Notes under the pieces: generated by a model
What the model saw: only the letters and a program-made list of their open reading frames with translations
Told to the model about the DNA's origin: nothing
Databases searched by the model: none
NCBI RefSeq assembly: GCF_019097595.1
Contig: NC_080710.1
Span: forward strand, 25,334,280-25,398,279
Length of the DNA: 64,000 nt
Origin: Hemibagrus wyckioides
Lineage: Eukaryota > Chordata > Actinopteri > Siluriformes > Bagridae
Direction of reading: 5' to 3'
In this document: positions 47,198 through 61,972 of the stretch, in pieces
How the letters are laid out: the number at the start of each line of letters is the position of its first letter
How positions within the stretch are numbered: position 1 is the stretch's first letter
Position numbers and translations under genes: made by a program

Positions 47198-50100
47198 AGA
47201 ATATAGTGTTTATATAATTGGCTGTTTATATAAAATACTGTCATATTCAGTGTCAGTGAAATTCCACCAGCATGATTCCCACCAAATTTAAGTTGCACCT
47301 TTCGTGAGATCCCCATAGATTTGTGTGACATACTCGCCGTGAGGCAACTGGGCTCATTTTGAAGGACAGGATGTAGGACTGGGGCATATCTGGAGATGGC
47401 ATCTTAGGCTTCCAGCCGGCTTATTAGTAATGGCATTGCCTGAATGACAACAAGTCTGTGTGTGACAGTGTGCGTCTGTGATGTTTCTAAAAGGGGCTGA
47501 TTCTGAAACATTTGTGACAGCATTACAAAAGCACTGTGACATTCATTTGTAGTGTGTGACATGTTCTGTGTTTATTTATAAAGTAAATTGTAATCTGTGT
47601 TATACCTTATCATGTCTAAGACTGCCTTGTGGCTCACATTTTAGAGAGGCACAGATATACTTAACCTTGTCACAATGCTTGATAATCACTTTGAGCAAAT
47701 GCCATGGCTTGTTGTGACATTCCATTAAGTCATCAGAGCTGTTTTTTTATTACAGTGGAATTGCAGTCAATGGCACTGCAGTAATACCACTGCTTGCTCG
47801 TATTAAGCCTTCACTCAGTCACTGTGTATTTGGGGGCATTTTACAGTTTGTCATCACTGACACCAAGCGCAGGATTGCTTCCTTTCAAAAGTGCCTTTTC
47901 CTTCACCTGGACTGCACAATGAGGTGAAGGTGGCTCTTTTTTCCTCTCCCCAGAAAAATCTGCTTGGGTTTAATACCACTATTACTGCACTATTGTGGTC
48001 ACTCATCATGCACATATTGCTGAGGCTTTGATCCACGATTTCTATCAGTTTCAGATCGGGAATGACAATAGCTGCTGTGCTGTATGTGGCGTTGTTCATA
48101 GAAACTCATTCTTTCCAGAACAGCATGCTTCACATGACTGGGTCTCTGGTGAGCTGAGGCTTTGACAAAAAAACAAGGATTGAAGAGGTATTCTATAAAA
48201 AGCTGTTATTGACAAGTCAGAGTAATAAGATGGGTGACTACTGCAAATGGGCTCCGAGATGTTACACTAAAAGCGCTCACCTATGAAGGGTATCCATTAA
48301 GAACATGAATATGAATTTGTGTTGAGCATACTGGTGATCTGGACTGCAGCAGTGATGTTATTGTGTAAGCATAATATAAAGCATGTCATGAGAGCTCTCT
48401 GAGACTGTTCACCCTTAAAAATAATGAATGAAGTCATATTTATTCAAATAGTTGTAATTGTGAATTTAAGAATACACACCTGCTTGTGGTAGGATTTTGT
48501 CGGCTCTGATCCTTGCTATCGTAATCCTAATGGGTGAATCAGATTTGTCTCCAGTAGGTTCAGTGACAGCTGGTAATGATACTGAATGCCATATAGCATG
48601 GGGTGTCATAGTAGGCACTTTTGTGCATACGCATAAGAACCCACACATTAATTGCTTTCTTTTTTAATTCAAGGGTTCCAAGCCTGTAATCACGCCATGT
48701 CTGTTCCAAACAGCATGCATGGAAAACACTTGCTATTAGACAATTCTTTCATTTAGAACACAAAACATACTGTTTGTTTCTGCCATATGTGCCTTTGCAT
48801 ATTTTGCACTGTGAATGCACAAAGTAAGCTTAGTCTATTTATTTCTAATATCTCCCCTCCCAAGACGATTTTAAAAATGTATTACCGAGAAAGAAATCCA
48901 CTTCTTTTATGTTTATGACCCCTCCAACTGTATTTGGTGCGCTTTTTCTCAGTTACTGCTGATGATATGTTTTAGATGTTAGATGTTTGAGCGAAGCAGG
49001 CTTAAATAAATCTCAGTGGACACTAAATCAAGGGAATGTTTCATCTTGATACTCTGCATGAATCTATGGTCAAGGTTAGAAAGAAATCAGCTCAATCCTA
49101 TTACTTATACTACTCTGCCCTATACACGTTCTTACTTAGTGGCGTTGCTATTTTATTTTAAATCATTTTTTATTTATTTTACAAATAAAAAAATCTGCTT
49201 TAGCAGATGCAACACTCATAAGATGACGTGTATGTCAAACATTAGATTCATTATTTTTTTTTTTAAAGAGAAAAGCTCTTGTCCATTTGTAGAACCCAAC
49301 CTTGAGAAGAATAAAAAAATAATAATTCCTGGAATGACATTGCTTTTGTTTATTACTGCCATTTGATGTTATCATTGTATACCTCTTGAAGAAAGAAAAA
49401 TGCTTTTGTAAATCTCTGCACTTCATTTATTTGCTTAAGTAAACAATTAAATCACTAGATTTTCTTTTTCTTTTGCTAGTGAGTACTTTCTTGTTCAGCA
49501 CCTCTTTTATTATTCAGTTAAATCAAGTCTCTTTGTACTGAGTATTGGTAACTATATAGCTTGCCAGATGTAGAATGAATCACAGTTATATTATCAAATG
49601 GCAATAATTACTTGAAAGGAACATTGGTCCACGGACAAGTCCTGTTTGAAGAAATCATGTTCACTTTTCCTGAAAATACTTTTGTATCCGAATTTTGAGA
49701 GTGGTTCATAGCTGGTACTACCATGGCAGAGACACATCAGCTGTTCTTCTATGCATACAGAAAATGATAGCTGAATGTCAAAAACAAAATCATCCCCCAG
49801 CTGAGATTTGGTCTGAGATTCTCAAAAGCATATTCATGTTAAGATGATCTTAAGTGCTACATATGTATGTTTAAAAGAACCCCTTTTCTCCCATCTTCTT
49901 ATGATCTTTTGCCACTCTGCTTTGGGGAAACCATATTCACAAGAAGCTCAATTGAGGTTTTACCTTTTTTAGATCAAGAGAATGTCATGCATAATACACT
50001 GCATATTCATTTAAAAACCATTAAACCAGATGGAGTATGCTCCAAAAATAATATCTTTTTTATTTTCCACTCTTTAGAAAGTCCCCCAAATTACTAGCAT

Positions 50101-53100
50101 TAAAATGTCCATTAGTGTACTCATGCCATTCATTAATATATGTTAAAACCAAAGATTAGACGACAAAACAGAAGTGAGCTGAATGAACCAGAGTCATCAG
50201 CAGATTACTCAAAGAACTTGCTCAGCCATAACATTGGTATGTCCACAGAACATAGACAGACACATTTGATTACCCTGACCCTCACCAAACCTACTTCAGT
50301 GGTGTAGTTAGGAATTACAGTGCTTCTGACCGGTAGAGCAAACAGGTGCCTAGTAGTGAGGCCATGAGCCTGACAGCTGGGGTTCATATGGCATCTGTGA
50401 TATCAGACCACCAAAAAAATCATCTGGAATTTCTGAAACGTAACAAGTGACACACTGTCAAGTTGTGAATCTCCAAAACGTGGCTGTGTGCTGGTTATGC
50501 TGCCTACCATGCATGCCATAAGGTTGCCTACCATGCATGTCCAAACACTTGACTTAAGCATTTAAAATGATATATTGACAGGATTCATAAGCGACAATGT
50601 CAACCTTCTTCAATGAGAATAGAGGGAAGCCTGCATCACTGATAATTGTTTGTAACTAAATGCATTAAAGATATTTTAGCTAAACAGTCAACAAACATGT
50701 GTTTAAAATTCTTACAACCACATCAGCATCTATACATTTTATAATGCACAAATGATGCAACATGTGATATGGTAAAACATGGATTATAAAGTTCCTACCT
50801 GTTTTGGGTTTTTTTTTTTTTTTTGCTAATTGGAAGGAAAGTATTCAAATGGGAATGTTACATGTGTGATTGTGAATATTGAATTGACTAGTATGCCTCG
50901 TTTATTACATTTTGGCTGCTGCTGATTTTTCATACAAACAACTGTGATTATAAAGTCAATTATATTAATTTTTCTGTTGGAAATAATGTAGGTATAACAG
51001 TAATGGTAGTGTAAAAACACAAAAACACATATCTAAGGTAGAGCCATTTATCAATGCTGAAACTGTATGTAAGGTTGATTTCAGTCTAGCATTTAAACTG
51101 TCAAAAATTGCAAAGAGAACCATGGAGCAAATAATAAGCTAAAGGAATAATTTAAACCCTGCGGCTACTGAAAACATGGTCGCATAAACAATGTGCCACA
51201 GAAAAAGTTCTGTAAATAAATAAATTATTATGGCAAACCAAGCCATATTCTTTTAGTAAAACTTACAAACCCAATAAACAATACTTTCAGGGAACAGAAA
51301 ACACTTACAAATACTGCACTGGTCAAATAATTTTAGAATAATGGATAAACTGTGATGGAGTGATTTGATAACACTGATAAAGTCAATGAGAATAAGTTGT
51401 ATATTTGCAGTCTACGTATATTTCTACGGAAACATGATTTGATTCAGAGAGCAGACCCTTCACAGGCACAAGGAAATACAAAATCCATCTTTCAGGTTTT
51501 CTCTTTCAGCCTGGTTTTAGGTCAGTTTTCTAGCAGGTTCCCTAACCCCGATGGTTGATGACAATAAGGATGGCAGCTCAATGAAAACGCTTGGCTCTGA
51601 TAACTGCTCCCATCGACCAGCTCCTCATTAAGAAGACACATTGACAATCAGTGTTGTCGCTGTCCTGATCATTCTGTTACCTGTAGATGGGTTTTGGGTC
51701 TCAAAAAATGACTCCTTATGCTGATCTATGACCAGTAAGTTGTTTAAAGCAGCATATTAGAAACCACAAAACCAATTTGTCTTTGTAATTAAATCATGTT
51801 ACTGTTTTACTTGCACAAGAAACAGATCTGTTCAAATCGTACACAGTTACAGTAAAACTGATAATGAAATTAAAGACAATATGCTTACCTCACACTTTAC
51901 ACAGTGAAAGTGTTAACCTGTGATAATAGTGGAGTATGTTGTCTTTGTGAAAAAAAAAACATTGTCTATTGACTCAATACGCAATTAAGGGTACTGTTTT
52001 ACACATTTAAATGGATCATTAATGCAAATATCTAATAAATATAAAATACATTATTGGGCCATTATGGTTCATTAGCTGTACTCAGCATCCCTCAAACATT
52101 TTGTCAACAAAAACTTAGATAAAAATCTATTTTTAAATCTACTGATTTAAGAACCATTTCTTATGGCATGTTCATTCTTTAAACCAGCAGTTGTCATACC
52201 TTCTGCAGTCAAGGACGAAATAATTTCCACTGACTCCCTTAAAACAGATTTCATTCATGACCATAATCAAACGGTTCACATGAGGCACATTATTTAAATG
52301 TAAGCAAAAAGTTTATGCTTGTTTCTAATAATATTCTGTTGGCTACTTTTCATGGACACACGGTGCTCCCCAGAGCTCACTATGAGTGGCACCACTTCAA
52401 TGTGTACATAATATACAGTACATCCGAGCATCACATCACATCACTTCACATGTACTGATATTCATACATCTTAGGAATGACTGGAGAATACATGCCTGGA
52501 AAATGGGAACTGTAAAATTGGGTCTATCTCTGTTCCTATTACTTATAAACACTTCCCAGTGGACATGTGTAATGGAATGGATCTCATTGTCTTTGCAAAT
52601 GGCAGTTAATAGAATTTGAACTAAGAACTGATCCAATAGGGAGCTGTATTTGCACACATAGCCATAGTTTACAATACTGCTGTGCAATACAAAAGAAAGT
52701 GTGGGAACAGCAAAAAGAGAACAAGAAGTCATTGATCAGGGCCTTTTTGTTTGTTTTCTTTCTTAGTGTACATAATTTCATTAGAACTTCTTTGAAAAGT
52801 TTAGTGGAGCATGTCTATATGATATATAGCTGGCCTAATTTAGGAACACACAGCACATTTGACCTTTAAGACCTGGGTGGAAAAAATATTGTGGAGTTTA
52901 TAATGCAATGCATGATTTAATTAATTAAATAATACATCCTGCGCTTGCTATTTTGTACTGTATACGTGCACCAATTAGATGATAATTGGGAGACATTCAG
53001 AATGTTCTCAGTAAATCTATCACAGAGCATGATGAACCATTAGTAGAGTACATTTTTCTCATTTAGATGACAGAAATAGATCAACATAGTGGTTAAAATA

Positions 53101-53328
53101 TAAATATTTTTCCTCAAATCTTGTTAAGTGTTGGTACACCGTTTGGCATGGCTGATTAGCTTTGATTGCTTCTAAATGTCATGACATTTGACCTTAATAA
53201 TCTGGGAGTGAGCCAACATGGCAGAGTAAATGTTTGTCCTCCGTGTGGAATGCATGCTGGTGCAGGTTGGACTTCAAAAAGAGGACTGGCTTCAAAAGTA
53301 TTATACATAGCAAAAATAAAGAAAAATA

Positions 53329-53329
53329 A

Positions 53330-53408
<79 letters not shown>
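53329..53408. repeat. (AAAT)n microsatellite
   Basis: About 20 units, followed by a poly-A run. Confidence 0.95.
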
Positions 53409-54648
53409 AAAAAAAGGAAAAAAGAATGACACTGAGAATAAACTGTTAGGGCTATAGAGTCAGAGTAAAATGCATTTATACAAATGGAATAATGAAAAAT
53501 TTGTTATTCTGACATTTTGGTATATTCATAATAATGTCACACTGAAATTATGGGTTGAGCTGTAGATACACTCAAAAGAAGGGCGTATTAATTACACAAA
53601 CTTGTATGCTCCTTTAAAGTATATGAAATTTATTAAACTATGAAAAGTATTTTTTCTTTTCCCAGAGGAAGCTTAGGTTTTCTTTACAGAAGAGCATTTG
53701 ACTTAAACAAACAAACAAACAAAAAAAACAGCATTATTATATCCATATGACAATTCACAATTCAATTAAATGCATAATAAAATTGCTTATATCCCGTGCA
53801 CACATTACAATTTCATGACCTTCATAACATAAAATGCACAATACTATGATATAGTGCAGGATTCAGGATGCAGCAGTATACGGGCAATATACTTAACTAT
53901 GTTATTAACCGTTTCATTGCTTCTCATGTTATCATTCATATATCATTCTACCAGAATTCTAATTTTGGGGGGATTTTTGTCTCATTGTCACTTTTTTGTT
54001 GCATTTTACTAAATATTACGGCAAAGATAAACATGTTTTCCATCTACAGCCTGCATTTTTTATCTGTGAATTTTGGGTGGCTTAAAAGCAAGTGTGTTTT
54101 TGAAGACAGTGGTCCAAATACTACTGAAAATCCCAATCTTAGACACCTCATGTATGGTAAGACCAAAAAATTGACATAAGCAACGGTGTAACCGGGGTAA
54201 TCTCTGATTATACGTAACATTCCCAGCTTAAATACTGTTTTATGTTGGTCATTAATTTCTAAATATTGCACAGATAATACAGTTACATACAATTAATTTT
54301 AATGTTTCAAACTCTAAAAGGATCGGATTGAGAAAACCTTCAGTAAGCTGTTGGAGAAAACCTTGAGAGGTAAAATCATCTTCAGAAATTCGTTTACTCT
54401 GTGATTTGCCCGAAAGCCTAAGATTTGTTTTAGAAGACATTTCAGTGAAGGTGCTCATATATCATGGGTGAAAAGTCAATTTTTCCTGAAAGCAGACAAA
54501 TAAGAATTGGTGTGACTGTAGTGTTAAATGAGTGCATCTGCAGTGTATATGGTGTGTGTGTGTGTGCTGGTGTAAATTATAATGACTCCACAAAAGTGAT
54601 TTTCCCACCATAACCATGGACAAAGATACTAAATATCCTTAATCTAGA

Positions 54649-54705
54649 AAGAGAGAGAGAGAGAGAGAGAGGCACAGGGAGGAAGAGGCACAGGGAGGAA
54701 GAGGT
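54649..54705. repeat. (GA)n and an 18-base purine tandem
   Basis: About 12 GA units, then two copies of GGCACAGGGAGGAAGA and a further purine-rich stretch to about 54770. Confidence 0.85.
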
Positions 54706-57700
54706 GGGGGAGAAAGAGTAAGAAAAGGAGTGGACAGAAGGATGGAGAGGGAGGAGGATGGGGATTCAGTGAACATGCACTATGCAGTGAAGATGCCAGC
54801 AGCGTGGTCCAATTCAATTTACTAGATCAAAACAAACGTTGTTCTCTTTGAAGACACTGGGCACAAGGGCATCCAATTAGTGAATGACTTGCATTTGATC
54901 TGGCTCAGCCCCTTGCAAGAACATGGCTATAGCTGTTATCGCCACATGTGCAAATGTGCATGCCTGCATTATGCCTCACAGAACTGCTTGCAGTACCAGC
55001 CTATTGTATATTTAGCATTGGGCTATAATGTTTTTAAAAGAAGCAAAAGAAATATGAAAGAAATGTTCATATGTCACTCTGAACCCTGGTGTGTTGATTG
55101 CATTGTGCCAGCAAATCTGTGTTCAGTCATCCTGCTCTGCCTCCCACTGTTCATGTGTCACTCGTGGAGAGGAAGCGGAAGATACTGCTGTTTTGTTCAA
55201 TTGGGAAATTAGCACCAGACTAGAATCCAAAGCTTAGCTGAAAATTACTCATGGACTTATATTGATCCGAATCTCAAGATAATCAGTGTTAGATTGCACA
55301 AAATTAGAGGAAGTCTGTGTGGTAAGCATGCAAATGTCATAAATAAAAAAGCAAAAAAGTGGAGTAGGTTTTGATCTCTCATTCGTGTTCATATTTTAGA
55401 AAAGCAGAGCAGTACGTTCACCTTGCCAATTTATATTACTAGCCATTTTATACATGAATGTCTGAATGCAGGAAAACGTTCCTGTGAACTTTATCGCAGA
55501 TTCATGTGTAAATGAAATAAAAACATGGATGACAGAACAAAAGAATGAGCCATACTCTTGTTTTTCCATGTACACCTGCAACAACACAGAAGAAATCTCA
55601 AATTACATAGCAGTGCATTGATCAGGTGCACACATTAAAACATAGAGCACCCATAAGCTCCTGTTTGGCGAGTGAAATAAACTAAACAATTGGTAATAAA
55701 GCAGAATTTCAAAGTTAATCAAGACCAGTTAAGTTTAGCTTGTTTAATTTTGCCTTGGTAAGATGACAGTGCTAAATATTTGGATAAATATGTAGGTAGA
55801 AAGATCCATTTGAATCCACAAATTTTATGTTTCTTGTGTTGTTTATTTTTCACATATTCATATTCTTTCTTTGTCTTTTGAATTTGTTTTTTGTAACAGG
55901 AACATATCATTAGATTTGCCCTAGAGGAGAAAATCAGTAGAGTAAAAAGATGTTAAATTGTTCCTCACAGTTTAATTTTAAATAAACGTATAAAAATAAA
56001 TAAATATTTGTTGTAGTTGTTCATATTTTTCCTTCTTTGTACAGCCCCAAAAACTGTTATTCTGACTATTATAGAATTTAATCTATAACCTAATTTCCCA
56101 TATTCTGAGCAAATACCATTGAGCGTATGTGTCTCCTTGGTCTCTTATGCTAAACTATAACACTGTCCCTATCTAAATACCCCTCAGCCCTTTGCTATAA
56201 TGGGATGAATTAAGAGCCAATTGTGACTCTTTGGAAGAGAAGCCTGTGGACGTCTGCCTGCAGCCGTAAAGGAGATGAGTGCCCACACATAAAAGTGGCA
56301 GATTAGATTAAACACAGACGGCTCAGTTTGATGTGTGGGATGACTTTGACCCCCTTCTGGGTTTAGCCTCTTGCCCTCTGCTCTGCCAATGGGCCTCTTG
56401 CCTCTCATTCCTGCCACCAAATAAAATGCATTCACTCAGGAGGGCTTCGGTTCATGTAGCCTGCTCAAATGGAACTGCCACACTGTTTTGATTAAGGATG
56501 TCGATTTGAAGCTGTAATTGCCACTGTGCCTCATTGTGTGAAAGTCGTTTGCAGAGGGTAGGAAAAGCATATTGTATTGCATGGCAACCGATGAGCACTG
56601 ATTAAATGGTATTGTGTGTATTTGTGGGTTTTTTCACAGCTGTGCTTTATAAGTACCATGTAAATAATAGTCTTAAAAAGCTACAAAAAGCATCAGTACA
56701 ATGAATGTTTTACTGCATGGACAAAAACCTATTGTATTGTATTGCTATGCAATCAGGACATTTAGTATTAATAAAATGGCATTAATTTTCACAAGGTCTT
56801 AATCATGGATTTCAGATATAAACATGGAATTTGGTGATTTAGGAGAGATTATTACAAATAAAAAAATGAAATATTTAGAAAATACCTAGCATGACGATAA
56901 CATTAAAAACAATTATATAGATTTTTATATGGATTATATACTGTATATCAGACTTTTTTGTTATTTAAGTTGCAAAAAAACAAGTTAAAGATATTTAAGA
57001 TTTATGTTCAATACAGTAAGGATAATGTATTTTCAAAAAGGTTTTGAAACATATAAACAACATATAAACAATAATATTATATTTATAGTTAGATAGATAT
57101 GCTAAGGCTACAACATGTGACTTAGGGCTTAATATAATTATAATAAACCAATTTTTCAGATAGAACTATATAATTCCAAGCTCTCAATTTGCCAATTATA
57201 TTTTTTTGACAAATGATTGCCAATTTTGCTGAGGATATTTTATTATTAATAGTTGTATAGTATAACTAGTATAACTGACACTCCTGTCATAGCTGTGCTG
57301 TTATAGAAATTTAATCAACACCTTCTTCCCAATCAGAATCAAGAATTCAACAGTGATGGTGCACAAACAAACATTTGTCCGCATTAATTCTGTCAAGCTT
57401 CCGTGTCTTAGTGTCTTTGTGTTTGAACAGTGGATTAGCTAGTTACATGTGCACTAGAGTACTCAAAAAATGTTTTTTTTTTTGTTTGTTTGTTTGGCAT
57501 CACTCAAATTGTGTTGGTTGTTACCTTGTTTGATTAGTATCATGACCACAAATTTCTAGAAAATGAGTTCCTTCCATATAGTGTAGCTATAACTAAATCA
57601 TTTGATATTCACAAATACACAAGAGAAATGATGGTTCTCTCCACATAAGAGCAGATTCACCTTCATCTTTTTTATTGATAGTTGATTTTACAGGCATCAT

Positions 57701-58794
57701 ACAGGGAATGAAATGTTTGAGCAAACATTGCATGTACTGAACAGAAATGTTAGCGTGAGAGTGTAATATTCCTTGGTGTTCTTTTCAGTTTTATACAAGA
57801 TACAGGATTAGTGATGATAAGTCATGAAACAAGGTTAAAAGATTGTATATCTGAATGCCTACACAAAAGAAATCTGATCAAGTGCCAATATTTATCAGCT
57901 TACAGAACAGAAGTAAAAGTAGGATACTGTACTTATGAATAAACCCTGATGAACTGTCTGATGAACCCTGATTTCCTCTAGTGCCACATCAATTCACAGA
58001 TGACCTGCCTGACCTGCTTTAACACACCTATATCAGTTTTTCTAGCTAAGTATCAGCTCCTTCATCAGTTAAACCAGACAGAGAGAACATCATAGTATCA
58101 AGTCAAGTTAGCATTTAATAGGAACGAGCTGCAAAGCAGAAAAACACCAGGAGCTGCTTACTTTTGGATATATTTTATTTACTTGTTGTATGCAATTTAG
58201 GAAAAACAAATTTAAAGTAAAAATTGTACAGCATGTCTTTGTATTCTATAGAGTTACAATTTCCTTTAACTGGAACTAAGAGGCTGAAAATTTGTTCAGC
58301 AGTTATCTTTTTGTGTTTTTTTTTGTATTTCTTAAATAGTACATGCATTTTAGGTGAATTCTGTGAATTATGGTCTGCCTTATATACACAAATTTAATCA
58401 TATTACTGTCCAAAACCTAAATATTTGTGAACATGTTTGCAAGCATCTTATATTATGAAAAGAAAAGAATATTTATATCTTGCATTGGAATACAAAAACT
58501 CTGTTTTGTGATGTATTGGATCGACAATAAGGTCAGTGGACAGCAAAGACATAAGACACATATAGAACGCAGACAAAAAAAATTGTGCTTCAGGGAAGGA
58601 TGTGGAGCGAAACCACTCCAAATCCAAGTGAAATAATTCATTCCAAGCTGTCAGTCATGGGCAGATAGAATGTCTAGTTCAAGGCTAAAGCTATCAATCA
58701 TATCTGGGGTGTCTCTCTCATCATAGTGAGTCACATCTGCAGATCCTCATACAGGGCAGTGTTAATTGTACATGCTGAGGCATCTACTGAGTAG

Positions 58795-58990
58795 CCTGCC
58801 TAAAATGTGTTAGTAAGGTGTTGGGCCACAATGAGCTGCCACATCAACATTGATGCTCTTGTCATAGATTCTACAAGTCTCTGAAAGAGTATTGGAGAGA
58901 TGAACACGTTCTTCCAAAAGATACCGGTCTTGATGCTCATTCCAAATTTTTTGACACCGATCTTGCATTTTTGTCCTACCTGTTTGCATA
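58795..58990 (-). pseudogene. Tc1-type transposase C-terminal remnant
   Basis: Read on +, 'TGTTAGTAAGGTGTTGGGCC' and 'CATAGATTCTACAAGTCTCT' are antisense phrases of a common fish Tc1-type element. The minus strand reads 'ISPILFQRLVESMTRAS' near the transposase C-terminus, matching the 'LVESMPRR' type of ending, then loses the frame. It is a different family from the + strand remnant that follows it at 59073. Confidence 0.6.
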
Positions 58991-59072
58991 TATGCAAGAT
59001 TTTATCCATATCCAATTTCCATTTAAGTGGTTAACATATTTTAGATCAAAATGCCAATGCCATTTATAAAAA

Positions 59073-59560
59073 CACTAAATGACAAATGCATGTAGACACC
59101 TGACCATCAGACCCATATGTGGAACTTCCCCAAACTATTGCCACAATGTTTAAAGCAAAGATTACATAAAATGTGTTTTGTATGCTGTAGCATTAGAATT
59201 TCCCTCCAGTGTAACTAAGCTGAAACCTGTGCCAGCAGGCCAGTGACCCTGTACACAAAACAAGCTCCAGGAAGACATGGTTTGCCATGGTTGGAGTGGA
59301 AGATCTCAAGTGGCCTGCACAGAGCCCTGACCTCAACCCCACTAAACACCTTAGGAATTCCAACTACACACCAGGCTTCCTCAGCCAACATCAGTGCCTG
59401 ACCCCACTAATGCTCTCGTTGCTGAATGGGCAAATAGCCCTAGCCATGGTCCAAAATCTAGTGGCCAGTGGAAAGCCTTCCCAGAAGTGTGGATTTACTG
59501 TACTGCCTTTGTTCTGCCATGGTCTGAGAAATGTCCTGGTAGACAGAACAGCTTCTGTAG
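59073..59560 (+). pseudogene. Tc1-type element with transposase remnant
   Basis: The left end 'CACTAAATGACAAATGCATG' then TAGACACCTGACC is a degraded version of the inverted repeat seen at 13382. Phrases 'CCCATATGTGGAACTTCCCC' and 'CATGGTTTGCCATGGTTGGA' follow. An open stretch from 59287 (102 codons) reads 'VEDLKWPAQSPDLNPTKHL', the motif around the catalytic Glu, here changed to Lys (PTKHL for P-I-EHL), then 'HQCLTPLMLSLLNGQI' and 'MVQNLVASGKPS'. The catalytic residue is lost, so the copy is dead. It is the longer relative of the 362-base element at 13382. Confidence 0.75.
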
Positions 59561-61151
59561 GTTTTTTTTTTTTTTTTGGAACTTGTCTTCCTTAAAAGAT
59601 TGATAACAGTTTTTATCTTTTTATCTTTCTATCATTTTATCTGGGATCTACCAAATGATTATATGGTCTTGCCTATGTGAGCATACCAATGACAATATAA
59701 TTTTAGAAATAAAACTATACCAGATAACTGATATTTTTCAGATCTAGAGCCTCGTTTGAATGCAGCTATTATTAAAATGTCAAGTTAGAAGACGTTAAAA
59801 AATGAATTTGTCTGGAAGTATAAATACAGACATACTGTTAGTTGAAGTGTTGATGAGGGAGGAGGTGGAATACACTGTCTAACTAGGTGTAGCAATAGTC
59901 ATAACTTATTATACACAGTGTATCATTTTCAATCAATAAACCATTAAGTTAGCTCTTGTGCCCTGTGAATGTGAGACAGTCTCATCCTGGAAGAGACCAC
60001 TCCTATCAGGGTAGAAATGTTTCACTGTTGGATCAGATAATCAGTTAGAATGCAGTCAATTACAAATACATTTACATTAATTTACCAAGTTCTTACATTT
60101 TTAGAATTAAATAATGTGTCTAACACGGTGTTAGCTTTAGAGGATAGTTATTTCAATTCTATGAAAATCAGTTATTGCTGATTTTATTTTGTATTTATCT
60201 ACTCTGAGCCAATATGCAGCCCACGCTTTCGCAACCTTTGATCTATATGAATAATATAACAGAATATATTTTTCATTGTTATACTTTTGTTTTACATATG
60301 GAGTCAGCACATTCTCCCAGAGCACACATTGAACTTTAATTCAACATGGATATTAGTTTAATATATGCATGATTTACTGAGAAATGGATATTGCATTTGG
60401 GAGATGTTTTGAGAACAAAGTACAGTATCTTGATGACTTCTTGTGAATGCAGTTCCATTGCAACGGTATTAACAGATATGTTTGATCTGCATGCCAACAA
60501 ATAATATTATATTGGTGTTGATTATATGGAGGTGCATTTAAAAATAATTGTGTAATTAGTATATAATCTGCAATAATGTTTAATTAGTTATGTATTTCAG
60601 CTTGTTTTCTAGTTGTAGCTTTTAACCCAAAATGAGAGTGAGCGAACCACTTAATTAAAAATCCACTTAATGAACTCTTTGCAACTTATTATAGTGTCCC
60701 TAAAATTCTAAGAGAGGGCATTGATGACTTTCCTTTTTGTGTCTGAACTCTTCATAACCTATGGAAAGAAAATTCACGATTATATTTAGACTCAGCCCAT
60801 AACGTGAAGCCCAGCTTTTAAATAATGCAACACACGCACTTTCTTAGAATATCAAGTTAAAAGAACAAAGAAAAAAGCACTATCATTTGATTCAGGACAA
60901 TGCTCAATGCTGGCAGACAGTGAAGAGGATGTGCTTCAGTGTGGTATTTGATATATTTGTGCAATCACAAAGCCTGTAGACTTTTGAGTGTTTATGTGAG
61001 CTTGGATTCAGCTTCCTGTAAACTCCTAATGTAAAAAATCATGTTAAATACAAGTGCTAATTACAGCTGAGTCCATTTCATTTTTTTTCTCATTTACATT
61101 TATAAATTTGTCAGAATACCAGTATATAGCTGAGCAGTCAAGTGTTAAATG

Positions 61152-61181
61152 CTACTACTACTACTACTACTAATAATAATA
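61152..61181. repeat. (CTA)n-(TAA)n microsatellite
   Basis: About seven CTA units change into four AAT units. Confidence 0.85.
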
Positions 61182-61486
61182 AAACTGAAGATGAAGATGA
61201 ACATCTTGGATATTATTTTTTATAATTAACATATGATCTTCATTGTCATCCAACATTTAATTTGTAATGAAATTCTGTGTTGAAGTTAAACTTTATTCAC
61301 TGACATGTTCATCTTGTTTCACATCCACTAATAGTTTCCTCCAATGCAGACTATCGACTTCCTGCAGATTGTAGCACAAGTAAGAATTACCCTTTCTAAA
61401 AAGAGTGATGCAGCACTGCTTTTTGTGCTTTCGTGTCTTCTTTCACCTCCTAATATGTACACTAGACAGTTCAGCTTCCAAAGGTT

Positions 61487-61562
61487 CAGCTTTCATGCTA
61501 ATACCAACGTCAACATCATTTCACCAGCTTTCATGCTAATACCAGCGTCAACATTATCATTC
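61487..61562. repeat. 38-base tandem duplication
   Basis: Two copies beginning CAGCTTTCATGCTAATACCA, with four or five differences between them. Confidence 0.85.
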
Positions 61563-61972
61563 TTGCCATCTCATAGATCACTAACTAGCCAAGTGGGTCT
61601 CTGCTGTAACTCAGAACAACTGTGTTCCATCTGCATTACATTCTTGAACTTTGAGTCCAACATTATCAGCAACATCTCCACTAATTCTATTTTAGATTTT
61701 CTTATTAGTTTGACAGTAATCATTGCTGGAATAAAGGAGCTCAGAATAGGGCCTTATGCTTCTTTGGTTTGGTTTTAGGAGCTAATAATGAAACCTGACC
61801 CTTGTTATGTTATTAAACATCATTGTATCTTTGCTAGCAATGTTATTCTCCTTGTAATATCTGTGCATCAGACAAACACTAACCTTTCACAGGAATAATG
61901 AAAGTACAGGACTAACCAACATATTAAAAACTTCACAAATATTTCAATTTATAAGCATATTTACTGTGCATC

